NCBI GenBank assembly: GCA_029561505.1 | Contig: JAKQXK010000532.1 | Coordinates: forward strand, 1-7,402 | From: Spirochaetota bacterium | GTDB taxonomy: Bacteria; Spirochaetota; Leptospiria; Turneriellales; Turneriellaceae | Reading direction: 5' to 3' | Length of the DNA stretch: 7,402 nucleotides | Part shown: positions 1 through 5,085 of the stretch, piece after piece | Numbering within the stretch: the first letter of the stretch is position 1 | How the letters are laid out: each line of letters opens with the position of its first letter | Program-made: the position numbers and the translations under genes | Notes under the pieces: model-generated | What the model saw: the letters and a program-made list of their open reading frames with translations, nothing else | The model's database searches: none | Told to the model about the DNA's origin: nothing

Positions 1-1
1 C

Positions 2-772
2 CTCACCGCCCCGCAAAACGCTACCGTAACTTTCTCTAGCGAACTCGGCAGCGAGCAGCATACGCACCAGCTGCACGCGGCGCTCAGCTATCTTTACCAT
101 AGCGCCGCCGGTGATTTCACGCTCATGGCCGGCAATCTGGGGCTGCAACAGGGCAAAGGTTCGTTCGCCTATTCGACAGTGGTTTCGACATCCGCTGTGC
201 CCGTGGTGGCAGCAACCTATGAAACTTCGGCCTTTGCGAGCTCAGCAACGGTCGATCCTTTTTTTCTGATTGGCGGCAGAAAACGCGCTTTTGGTATTTT
301 GCAGATTTTTTTTGAGGCTGGTGCTCAACCGGCTTTGACGCAGAAAACCTCAGATAACTTCTACCGCAAAGACGGTTCAAACAAAGCGACGGTTCGCCGC
401 GATATCACACGCGAAGGCGACATCTCAACGGCGCTCGGTGCGGGCATCGCTATTAATCTGACAGAAAATGTAGCGTGGCATTCGGGCATTCGCTACCAGA
501 CGAGCAAAACCCGGTTGTCGATATTCGCCGAAGATAACCTGTCGCGTTATCTCGAAACAACTTCGGTGCGGTTCGCTCAGGCCTCTACCGGAATCAGCTG
601 GCGCCGCCTCACGTACACCTGGCAGCTCGGCGTGAGCTACCAGTACCAGTACGTCGACCTCGACAAGCGCTCGAGTTATACAGATTTGGGCGCCGACAAA
701 ACATCGCAATCTGCGATTGCGGTTGGGGTGAACACCTACGGCGTTTTTTTCGCCGTTGCAGCCGATTTCTGA
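2..772 (+). CDS. Outer membrane beta-barrel protein, C-terminal part (5' end outside window)
   Basis: The reading frame is open from the first bases of the window to TGA at 770-772, giving 256 residues with no start, so the gene begins upstream. I do not recognise a named family. The sequence shows beta-barrel character: many segments alternate hydrophobic and polar residues, for example ALGAGIAINLTENVAWHSG (about residues 143-161) and YTWQLGVSYQYQYVD (about 208-222). It is rich in aromatic residues, Gly and Ser, has no cysteine or long hydrophobic helix, and ends in a strand with a C-terminal Phe (FFAVAADF). A terminal Phe on the last strand is the usual outer-membrane assembly signal in diderm bacteria. 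An ATG at 125 is internal to the frame and is probably not the start, because matching barrel-like sequence continues upstream. The 3' end overlaps the converging phosphodiesterase gene by 37 bases. Substrate and role are unknown; a porin-like, transport or adhesion role are all possible. Confidence 0.7.
   Translation, partial: LTAPQNATVTFSSELGSEQHTHQLHAALSYLYHSAAGDFTLMAGNLGLQQGKGSFAYSTVVSTSAVPVVAATYETSAFASSATVDPFFLIGGRKRAFGILQIFFEAGAQPALTQKTSDNFYRKDGSNKATVRRDITREGDISTALGAGIAINLTENVAWHSGIRYQTSKTRLSIFAEDNLSRYLETTSVRFAQASTGISWRRLTYTWQLGVSYQYQYVDLDKRSSYTDLGADKTSQSAIAVGVNTYGVFFAVAADF
697..717 (-). terminator. Weak candidate terminator for the minus-strand gene series
   Basis: Read on the minus strand, ATCGCA-GAT-TGCGAT (717-703) is followed by GTTTTGT. 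It begins 19 bases past the phosphodiesterase stop codon. The stem is only 6 bp with a 3-base loop, the T run has four Ts, and it lies inside the beta-barrel coding sequence. It is offered only because nothing better follows the phosphodiesterase gene. Confidence 0.2.
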
Positions 773-2040
773 ACCGGGCATTTTAATGCCGCGAGCCTGC
801 AGGTCGCCCTGAAGACATCGGCGACATTTTTTATTCTGACACCAGTTTTCTTCTGGGGGGTGAACAGCAAAGCCACGGTTTTCATATCTTCACGTTCTGG
901 CAAAAAACCGTGTGTGTGCCCTGTTGCCTCTGCATCGAATATCTCAGAGGCAATGGCTGCGTTTAGAATCACGCGCTCGCGCGAAACCAGAAAAGCCTCT
1001 GCGTCACCAGAGTATTCGGTTCGTAAAAGTGAGAAATCCGCATGGCCCTTGTGCACGTAGGCGATGGTCGGGCACGCCGTTTCGATTTCTTTTTTTACCG
1101 CCGCATGGTCAAACTCAAACTGAGAGCTGTTATCGACGAGGCGCGCAATGCCGCCAGCGGTGTCGAACCAGTAATCCCAGGTTTTCTTTGCAAGGTCGAT
1201 ATAGCCGAGTTTCTGCAATATCACATTCGGATAACATTTGCCTTTATAAGTCATAAAGCCGTGGTCTGAAACAATCAGAATCGAGGTATCATGCGCCTTG
1301 CGGATAAGTTTGAGCATCGTCTCGATTTCGGTGCCGAGTTTTGCGAGGTGGTCGAATGCTTCGGCAGCGTAAGCACCTTTCGCGTGCTCGAGCGAATCGA
1401 GGCCGGGTTGATAGAGATACATGATGTCGGGCTTTTTGCTCTGCCAAAGATAGAGCGCCGCTTTGAAACGATCGGCGTCCGAGGAATATTCGCTGAGGGC
1501 AACGCCCGTCTTTTTCTCAATTTCGCGGTGCAGGCCGGGAGTGCTCAGCACACGCATAAGCTTTATTTCTTCGGGGCCTTTTGCCCTGTCGAACTGCGGA
1601 ATGTGATAACGAATGCGCCCCGTTTCGGTCATCGTCACGGGCCACATCAGGTTCGCGACACGCCGGTTCTGCGTGCGCGCTATGTCCCAGATTGTCTTGC
1701 CGGCGACGTCTTGCAGAAACCATGTCCAGCCGCCTTTCGAGAGATTAAACGGGTCGACGGGATGGTTTGAACGTAGCGTGTGCGCGGCAGCCGGCCTGCC
1801 GGTCACCATCGCCGTGTGCGCAGGATACGTGACAGCAGGGTACGTGGTTTCGACGCTCTCAAAAACCTGCGCGTTCTTGAGCAGGCGCTGCCAGACCGGC
1901 AGGCGGCGAAATTCGGGGTGTTTCAGATAACCCGCTGCGAAACCGTCGATCGACCAGACAATGACCCGCCGCGCTTTGGGCGGGCCCTTGGCTGCCACCG
2001 GTGCTGCGATAAACAGCACGCATACGAGGGCAAATCTCAT
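736..2040 (-). CDS. Exported alkaline-phosphatase-superfamily phosphodiesterase / nucleotide pyrophosphatase (NPP-type)
   Basis: 434 residues from ATG at 2040; TTG at 2046 would add two residues. The ATG is preferred because it opens a clean signal peptide (MRFALVCVLFIAAPVAA, then KG, an Ala-type signal peptidase I site), so the enzyme should act in the periplasm or outside. All metal and catalytic motifs of the type I phosphodiesterase/NPP branch are visible, numbered from this ATG: Asp32 in VIVWSIDGF; the nucleophile Thr71 in YPAVTYPAHTAMVTG; Asp215 and His219 in GLDSLEHAKG; Asp259-His260 in VSDHGF; and His377 in GHTHGF. Family members use two Zn2+ and the Thr nucleophile to hydrolyse phosphodiester or pyrophosphate bonds in nucleotides, or phosphodiesters of lipid head groups. 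The substrate cannot be read from sequence. The length is typical for bacterial members. It may be the last gene of the minus-strand series, 60 bases after the 97-residue protein. No clear Shine-Dalgarno precedes the ATG. Its final 37 bases overlap the converging gene. Confidence 0.88.
   Translation of the reverse strand: MRFALVCVLFIAAPVAAKGPPKARRVIVWSIDGFAAGYLKHPEFRRLPVWQRLLKNAQVFESVETTYPAVTYPAHTAMVTGRPAAAHTLRSNHPVDPFNLSKGGWTWFLQDVAGKTIWDIARTQNRRVANLMWPVTMTETGRIRYHIPQFDRAKGPEEIKLMRVLSTPGLHREIEKKTGVALSEYSSDADRFKAALYLWQSKKPDIMYLYQPGLDSLEHAKGAYAAEAFDHLAKLGTEIETMLKLIRKAHDTSILIVSDHGFMTYKGKCYPNVILQKLGYIDLAKKTWDYWFDTAGGIARLVDNSSQFEFDHAAVKKEIETACPTIAYVHKGHADFSLLRTEYSGDAEAFLVSRERVILNAAIASEIFDAEATGHTHGFLPEREDMKTVALLFTPQKKTGVRIKNVADVFRATCRLAALKCPVQKSAATAKKTP
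738..756. repeat. Inverted repeat at the tail-to-tail gene overlap
   Basis: ACGGCG (738-743) and CGCCGT (751-756) form a perfect 6-bp stem around a loop of seven T (A on the minus strand). It spans the last codons and the first base of the stop codon of the phosphodiesterase gene, and lies within the last codons of the beta-barrel gene. It could fold in either transcript. It has no T tract after it on either strand, so it is not a standard terminator by itself. Confidence 0.4.
803..835 (+). terminator. Possible rho-independent terminator of the beta-barrel gene, inside the opposing gene
   Basis: A perfect 6-bp inverted repeat (GTCGCC at 803-808, GGCGAC at 820-825, 11-base loop) is followed directly by ATTTTTTATT (826-835). 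It lies 31 bases past the beta-barrel stop codon, which is a typical position. It sits within the 3' coding end of the phosphodiesterase gene on the other strand, so some of its bases are constrained by protein sequence and the match could be fortuitous. Confidence 0.5.
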
Positions 2041-2086
2041 GCGCAAAGATAAAATCTCAAAGCCGCGATCACATTCAGCCCGGCGC

Positions 2087-2100
2087 AGCGGCGTGCCGCT
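2087..2100. repeat. Short palindrome between the 97-residue gene and the phosphodiesterase gene
   Basis: AGCGGC-GT-GCCGCT is a perfect 6-bp inverted repeat with a 2-base centre. It starts immediately after the stop codon of the 97-residue protein (2103-2101) in the 60-base gap before the phosphodiesterase start. It could be an RNA hairpin that trims or attenuates the transcript, or a DNA-binding site. It is not followed by a T run, so it is unlikely to be a full terminator. Confidence 0.35.
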
Positions 2101-2394
2101 TCACGAATCGTCAGACCAGGTGTCGTCATCGTGTTCACGGTGCCGGTCTGCCGCGAGGTGACGCTCGCCCTCGTCTTCGTCGCGGACTGCAGCTTTGAAC
2201 TCGTCGTAAAGGCGCCTTGCTTCGCGCGCGTCGGCTGCGTTGCGTATGCGCCGCGCGTAACCGTGCGCCAGCGCCGCATTCTCAGAATCGCCGGCATTTT
2301 CAAAGCGGTCGGCGTAGCGTTCGACTTCGTCGGCAAGTGCTGCCGGGTCGTCAGACCCCATAAAAAAGCTCTTAATAGCAGAGAAAAAACCCAT
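2101..2394 (-). CDS. Small charged helical protein of unknown function
   Basis: 97 residues. The start is ATG at 2394-2392, sharing one base with the TAA of the upstream glycosyltransferase-like gene (TAATG). A strong Shine-Dalgarno (AAGGAGG, about 2402-2408) lies 7 bases upstream and fixes this start; the frame is open further upstream to 2520, but that part lies inside the upstream gene. I do not recognise a family. A short amphipathic N-terminus (MGFFSAIKSFFMG, about 1-13) could touch a membrane. Next comes a helical, Ala-, Arg- and Glu-rich stretch (about 18-70) with repeated ENA/AHGYARRIRNA-like patterns. It ends in a very polar tail (about 71-97) rich in Asp, Glu, His and Arg (DEDEGE, RHREHDDD). 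The helical part loosely recalls short helical-hairpin repeats but shows no clear repeat unit. There is no signal peptide, Cys pair or catalytic motif. Tight coupling to the gene upstream suggests a linked task, but none can be named. Confidence 0.7.
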   Translation of the reverse strand: MGFFSAIKSFFMGSDDPAALADEVERYADRFENAGDSENAALAHGYARRIRNAADAREARRLYDEFKAAVRDEDEGERHLAADRHREHDDDTWSDDS

Positions 2395-3353
2395 TAGCCA
2401 TCCTCCTTGCGGGCAGCAAAGTAACGTATCGCCCAATCGCGCATCTCGCCCTTGCGGCCCCTGCTCAACCACTGACCGATTCGCCCCTGTAAACCCTGTT
2501 TTCGCCTGCCCCAGCGCCACAGGCCATTGGCATCGCGTTCGATGTCGCGCTCTGGGTCGAAATCGAAGGCTGCGAGCTCGCGGTTGCGGTCGACATAACG
2601 CCGGTTTTCTGTTTCACCGTGCCAGAGGTGCAGCAGCCTTCCCGGTACCACGCCAATGCGGCCGCGCACCTGCGGGTAAATTTTGCGGGCCCACTTTTGA
2701 AAGTGTTCAATATGCCTCGCATTGTTGCCCAGAATGCGGTAGATACACGGCGACGCGAAATCTCCGGCGAATGCATGCGCCATCACGTGGTCGCCCGAGC
2801 CGGCGATCATCGCGTCGTACAGACCGTGGCTTTCAATAATGTCGCGGCGGGCTGCCCATGCGAACCCCGTGTGACCGTGCGCAGCAAAATCACCTTTGAG
2901 CAAAAGTTGAGGAGTCTGCTGGTACACTTCGGCGAAAGTATCAAAATGTTCTGATGCCTTCACGTAGCGCCTTGCACCGCGCGGCAGGCGAATTGCTTTG
3001 GCAAAAGGCTGCACGACGGCATATTCTTTAAGAAGCCTGCTTGTCTGCTTATACCAGAGGGCATTTTCAAAAATGACGTCGGCATCGCACCAGACTATAC
3101 CCGTAAATTTTTTATCGAGCTTTCTGACCAGAAGATTCAACAGCGACTCTTTCTGCCAAAGCACAGACTCACATTCAACGGTCGTGACATTTGCAAAGTG
3201 CGCGAGCGACGATTTCTGTCCGGGAAACAGCGCTTCGATCACGAACAGCGGCACTTTCTGCTTTTTCAGGCGCGCCGCGAAGATTTCAAAATTCGTGAGG
3301 CGAGACTTAACGCCCAGCGCATTAAAATAGCAGGTGACAACCGCCAGTTTCAC
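2394..3353 (-). CDS. Glycosyltransferase-like protein (GT-A fold, DxD motif)
   Basis: 319 residues, cytoplasmic by sequence (no signal peptide or membrane helix). The start is GTG at 3353-3351; its GTGA overlaps the TGA of the MetS-like gene, and no ATG lies in-frame nearby. No good Shine-Dalgarno precedes it, so initiation probably depends on coupling. The N-terminus (MKLAVVTCYFN) reads as the first beta strand of a nucleotide-sugar-binding fold. VWCDADVIF (about 87-95) holds an Asp90-Ala-Asp92 DxD motif, which in GT-A enzymes binds the metal and sugar nucleotide. GFAWAARRDII (163-173), followed by GSGDH (185-189), resembles the acceptor and catalytic region of galactosyltransferase-like enzymes. 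HLWHG (242-246) matches the conserved C-terminal LWHG-type motif of such proteins. The donor and acceptor sugars cannot be told. The fold assignment is fairly secure and the exact reaction is not. It is odd that the gene is wedged directly behind an amino-acid transporter rather than in a surface-polysaccharide cluster. Confidence 0.75.
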   Translation of the reverse strand: MKLAVVTCYFNALGVKSRLTNFEIFAARLKKQKVPLFVIEALFPGQKSSLAHFANVTTVECESVLWQKESLLNLLVRKLDKKFTGIVWCDADVIFENALWYKQTSRLLKEYAVVQPFAKAIRLPRGARRYVKASEHFDTFAEVYQQTPQLLLKGDFAAHGHTGFAWAARRDIIESHGLYDAMIAGSGDHVMAHAFAGDFASPCIYRILGNNARHIEHFQKWARKIYPQVRGRIGVVPGRLLHLWHGETENRRYVDRNRELAAFDFDPERDIERDANGLWRWGRRKQGLQGRIGQWLSRGRKGEMRDWAIRYFAARKEDG

Positions 3354-3448
3354 CGGTCTTTGCGCAGAGAAAAATAGAGGCTAACTGCAAAAAACACAGT
3401 GACCGCCGTCACAGAAACGCACATGACTATCCAACCGCCGGTGGTCAT
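3350..3448 (-). CDS. MetS-like small membrane subunit of the NSS transporter
   Basis: A 32-residue frame, easily missed because of its size, runs from ATG at 3448 to TGA at 3352-3350. The start overlaps the transporter stop (ATGA, 3448-3445) and its stop overlaps the GTG of the next gene (GTGA), so it fills the gap between two genes exactly. A Shine-Dalgarno-like AAAGGGG (about 3454-3460) lies 5 bases upstream of the ATG. The protein starts MTTGGWIVM, has one hydrophobic helix (about residues 6-27) and ends with a basic tail (SLRKDR). This is the architecture of the MetS family: a one-helix protein with a TG-x-IVM-like start, encoded directly after NSS transporters and, in the Corynebacterium MetPS methionine/alanine importer, needed for transport. 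The assignment rests on position, size, topology and the N-terminal pattern. It could still be an unrelated small membrane protein. The expected topology is N-out/C-in, by the positive-inside rule. Confidence 0.75.
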   Translation of the reverse strand: MTTGGWIVMCVSVTAVTVFFAVSLYFSLRKDR

Positions 3449-4995
3449 CTGAGCCCCTTTAATTTGTCAGTCTGCCATTTTTTGACGGCAAGGTGCGTGA
3501 GCAGAAGAAAAAGCATAATGGCCCCGAGCAGAAAGAGCACGGTGATCTGCGTGACCGTGTTTTCCTGAATTTTTCTGAGCTGCACCGGCAGGTTTTGCCA
3601 GCACCACATAACGAAAATTAACCCAAGAAACGCGGGGCAAACGTACTTAATGACAAATGGCAGCGAGCGTGGTATACGCATGCGCGACCCTTCGGCAGCT
3701 TCTTTGAGCACGTTGTCGACGCCGAATAGCCAGCCCGCCACGATCACCTGAAACAGCGCGAGCACAAAGATAAAAAACGTGCCGGCCCAGAAATCCATCG
3801 TGTCGAGCGCTTCGAGTTTGCCCGAATAATAGACCACAAAGAGCGTGCCGAGAGCGGTTAACAGCAACAGCCCCGCAGAGCTTTTTTTGCGGTCGAGCTT
3901 CAAACCCTCTTCGAGAAACGCGATGCCGGGTTGCAGCATCGAAACGGAACTCGTGATCGCCGCGATGAACAGTAAAAAGAACCATAAAAAACCGAACACC
4001 TGCCCCAGCGGCATGTGCGCGAAGACGGCGGGCAAAGAAACAAAGCCCAGGCCAAAAGTGCTGCCTACACCCTGAACTCCCAAAAAAACAAACGCCGCGG
4101 GAACCGTAATGAGCCCGCCCAAAGCGACTTCGGCAAACTCATTACCGGCGGCGGCCGTCGTCGCCGAAAGCATGATATCGTCTTTCTTGCTCAGGTAACT
4201 CGCGTAATTGATAATCACGCCGAAGCCGACTGAGAGCGAAAAAAAGATCTGCCCTGCGGCATCCATCCACAACTGAGCGTTCAGCAGCGATTCGCCGAGC
4301 CCGACGTTTTGTGGCGGGTTCCAGAGATGGCCAAGGCCGTTGATGACGCTGCGCTCGGGTAAAGCAGGGTTTGGAGTTCCGAGTGTCATGACGCGCACGA
4401 GCACGATGAGCCCGGTGACGAGCAGAATCGGCATGCCATAGCGGCTGATGCGTTCAATGCCCGCAATACCGCGGTAGACAAAGAAGAAATTGATCACATA
4501 ACAAACAGCGAGCGAAATCAGCATCGGCGAAGTACCGGTAAAAAGCGCGCCATTGCCCGCGCTGCCGGTAAACGCTTCGAAAAAATTACGGTAGCCGGCA
4601 ACGTCTGTACCCAGATTCAGCGCTCCGGTGAGAAATCCCCAGGCGTAATAGAGGCACCACGCTTCGATCACCACGTAATACATGTAGATGCCGACCGGCA
4701 CGATAAGGCCGAGCACGCCGAGGTAAGGCGAAATGCGCCGGGGCCAGAGTACGCTGAAAATACCCGGCGCGCTGTGGTAGCCGCGCGAGCCGCCGTAGCG
4801 CGCGATGGACCATTCGATATACGCAATGGGTAAGCCGAGCAGAATAAACGCGGTAAAATAGGGGATCATGAAGGTGCCGCCGCCGTATTTTGCAGCCAAC
4901 CCCGGAAAGCGCAGAAAATTGCCGAGCCCTACCGCCGACCCTGTGACCGCCAGAATGATGCCGAGACGGCTACCCCAAGCATTAGCACCAGACAT
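3445..4995 (-). CDS. LeuT-like sodium:amino-acid symporter (neurotransmitter:sodium symporter family)
   Basis: 516 residues from ATG at 4995 (TTG at 4998 is a less likely alternative), about LeuT length, with around 12 membrane helices. It imports amino acids or related compounds with Na+. Compared from memory with Aquifex LeuT, it aligns almost without gaps. Helix 1 carries GSAVGLGNFLRFP with Na+-site Asn26. Helix 3 has Tyr107, equivalent to LeuT Tyr108. Helix 6 has GQIFFSLSVGFG (Phe252, Ser253, Ser255, Phe258). Helix 7 has NEFAE with Asn285 and Glu289; LeuT Glu290 at this place makes transport chloride-independent. Helix 8 has AAITSSVSM (Ala345, Thr348, Ser349, Met353). Differences in the substrate pocket are Ser20 for LeuT Asn21, Ser253 for Thr254 and Met353 for Ile359. 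Both Na+ sites look intact, so a Na+-driven, Cl--independent small-amino-acid importer is expected; the exact substrate is open. Its own ATG lacks a Shine-Dalgarno, but a short leader ORF ends on it. The MetS-like subunit follows by ATGA overlap. Confidence 0.93.
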   Translation of the reverse strand: MSGANAWGSRLGIILAVTGSAVGLGNFLRFPGLAAKYGGGTFMIPYFTAFILLGLPIAYIEWSIARYGGSRGYHSAPGIFSVLWPRRISPYLGVLGLIVPVGIYMYYVVIEAWCLYYAWGFLTGALNLGTDVAGYRNFFEAFTGSAGNGALFTGTSPMLISLAVCYVINFFFVYRGIAGIERISRYGMPILLVTGLIVLVRVMTLGTPNPALPERSVINGLGHLWNPPQNVGLGESLLNAQLWMDAAGQIFFSLSVGFGVIINYASYLSKKDDIMLSATTAAAGNEFAEVALGGLITVPAAFVFLGVQGVGSTFGLGFVSLPAVFAHMPLGQVFGFLWFFLLFIAAITSSVSMLQPGIAFLEEGLKLDRKKSSAGLLLLTALGTLFVVYYSGKLEALDTMDFWAGTFFIFVLALFQVIVAGWLFGVDNVLKEAAEGSRMRIPRSLPFVIKYVCPAFLGLIFVMWCWQNLPVQLRKIQENTVTQITVLFLLGAIMLFLLLTHLAVKKWQTDKLKGLR

Positions 4996-5030
4996 CAACG
5001 GTAGAGCGAGTACGGGAAAGTGAGGGTCAA
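4995..5030 (-). CDS. Putative 11-codon leader peptide coupled to the symporter start
   Basis: On the minus strand a strong AAAGGAG (5043-5037) stands 6 bases before TTG (5030-5028). This opens the frame MTLTFPYSLYR, ending with TGA at 4997-4995 whose last base is the A of the symporter ATG (TGATG). The symporter ATG has no Shine-Dalgarno in the preceding bases, and its own frame is closed by TAG at about 5036-5034. The only good ribosome site therefore appears to serve this mini-ORF. I infer that ribosomes finish it and restart on the symporter (translational coupling), possibly sensing amino acids: apart from the start codon it has two Leu, two Tyr and one Phe. A non-ATG start and 11 codons make this a prediction only. 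Confidence 0.45.
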   Translation of the reverse strand: MTLTFPYSLYR

Positions 5031-5036
5031 GCTAAA

Positions 5037-5043
5037 CTCCTTT
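5037..5043 (-). promoter_or_regulatory. Strong Shine-Dalgarno serving the leader ORF
   Basis: AAAGGAG on the minus strand lies 6 bases before TTG 5030 but 41 bases before the symporter ATG at 4995. That is far too distant to serve the symporter directly. It is one of the two strongest ribosome-binding sequences in the window (the other precedes the 97-residue gene), which is the main support for the leader peptide. Confidence 0.55.
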
Positions 5044-5048
5044 ACGCG

Positions 5049-5054
5049 TATGAT
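5049..5054 (+). promoter_or_regulatory. Candidate -10 box for the sensor-ATPase/mqo genes
   Basis: TATGAT (5 of 6 to the TATAAT consensus) is followed by an AT-rich stretch. It would place transcription start near 5061, giving a leader of roughly 18 bases before the ATG at 5079. No recognisable TTGACA-like -35 box lies 16-18 bases upstream, so an activator or an alternative sigma factor may be involved. It overlaps the region that must also hold the minus-strand promoter. Confidence 0.4.
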
Positions 5055-5066
5055 TTAAAAAACTTT

Positions 5067-5085
5067 GCTGCACCCCTGATGCAGC
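5067..5085 (+). repeat. Inverted repeat spanning the start codon of the sensor gene
   Basis: GCTGCA (5067-5072) and TGCAGC (5080-5085) form a perfect 6-bp stem around CCCCTGA. The ATG at 5079-5081 lies partly in the loop and partly in the stem. As RNA it would hide the start codon; as DNA it could be an operator in the divergent promoter region. No Shine-Dalgarno precedes this ATG. Confidence 0.4.

Noticed and set aside
125..772. Treating the beta-barrel gene as complete with a start at ATG 125
   Set aside because: The frame stays open to the window start with sequence of the same barrel-like character, no Shine-Dalgarno precedes 125, and no signal peptide follows it.
777..790. GGCAT-TTTA-ATGCC hairpin just after the beta-barrel stop codon
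   Set aside because: It has a short 5-bp stem with no T run after it; the hairpin at 803-835 is a better terminator candidate.
1291..1770. 159-residue plus-strand open frame inside the phosphodiesterase gene
   Set aside because: The minus-strand frame carries all five metal/catalytic motifs; the plus-strand frame has no family features and no ribosome site.
2037..2336. 99-residue minus-strand frame overlapping the 97-residue gene
   Set aside because: It lacks a ribosome site, overlaps the well-supported gene in another frame, and runs into the phosphodiesterase start region.
2395..2520. N-terminal extension of the 97-residue protein up to 2520
   Set aside because: The extension lies wholly inside the glycosyltransferase-like gene, and the AAGGAGG site just before 2394 clearly marks the downstream ATG as the start.
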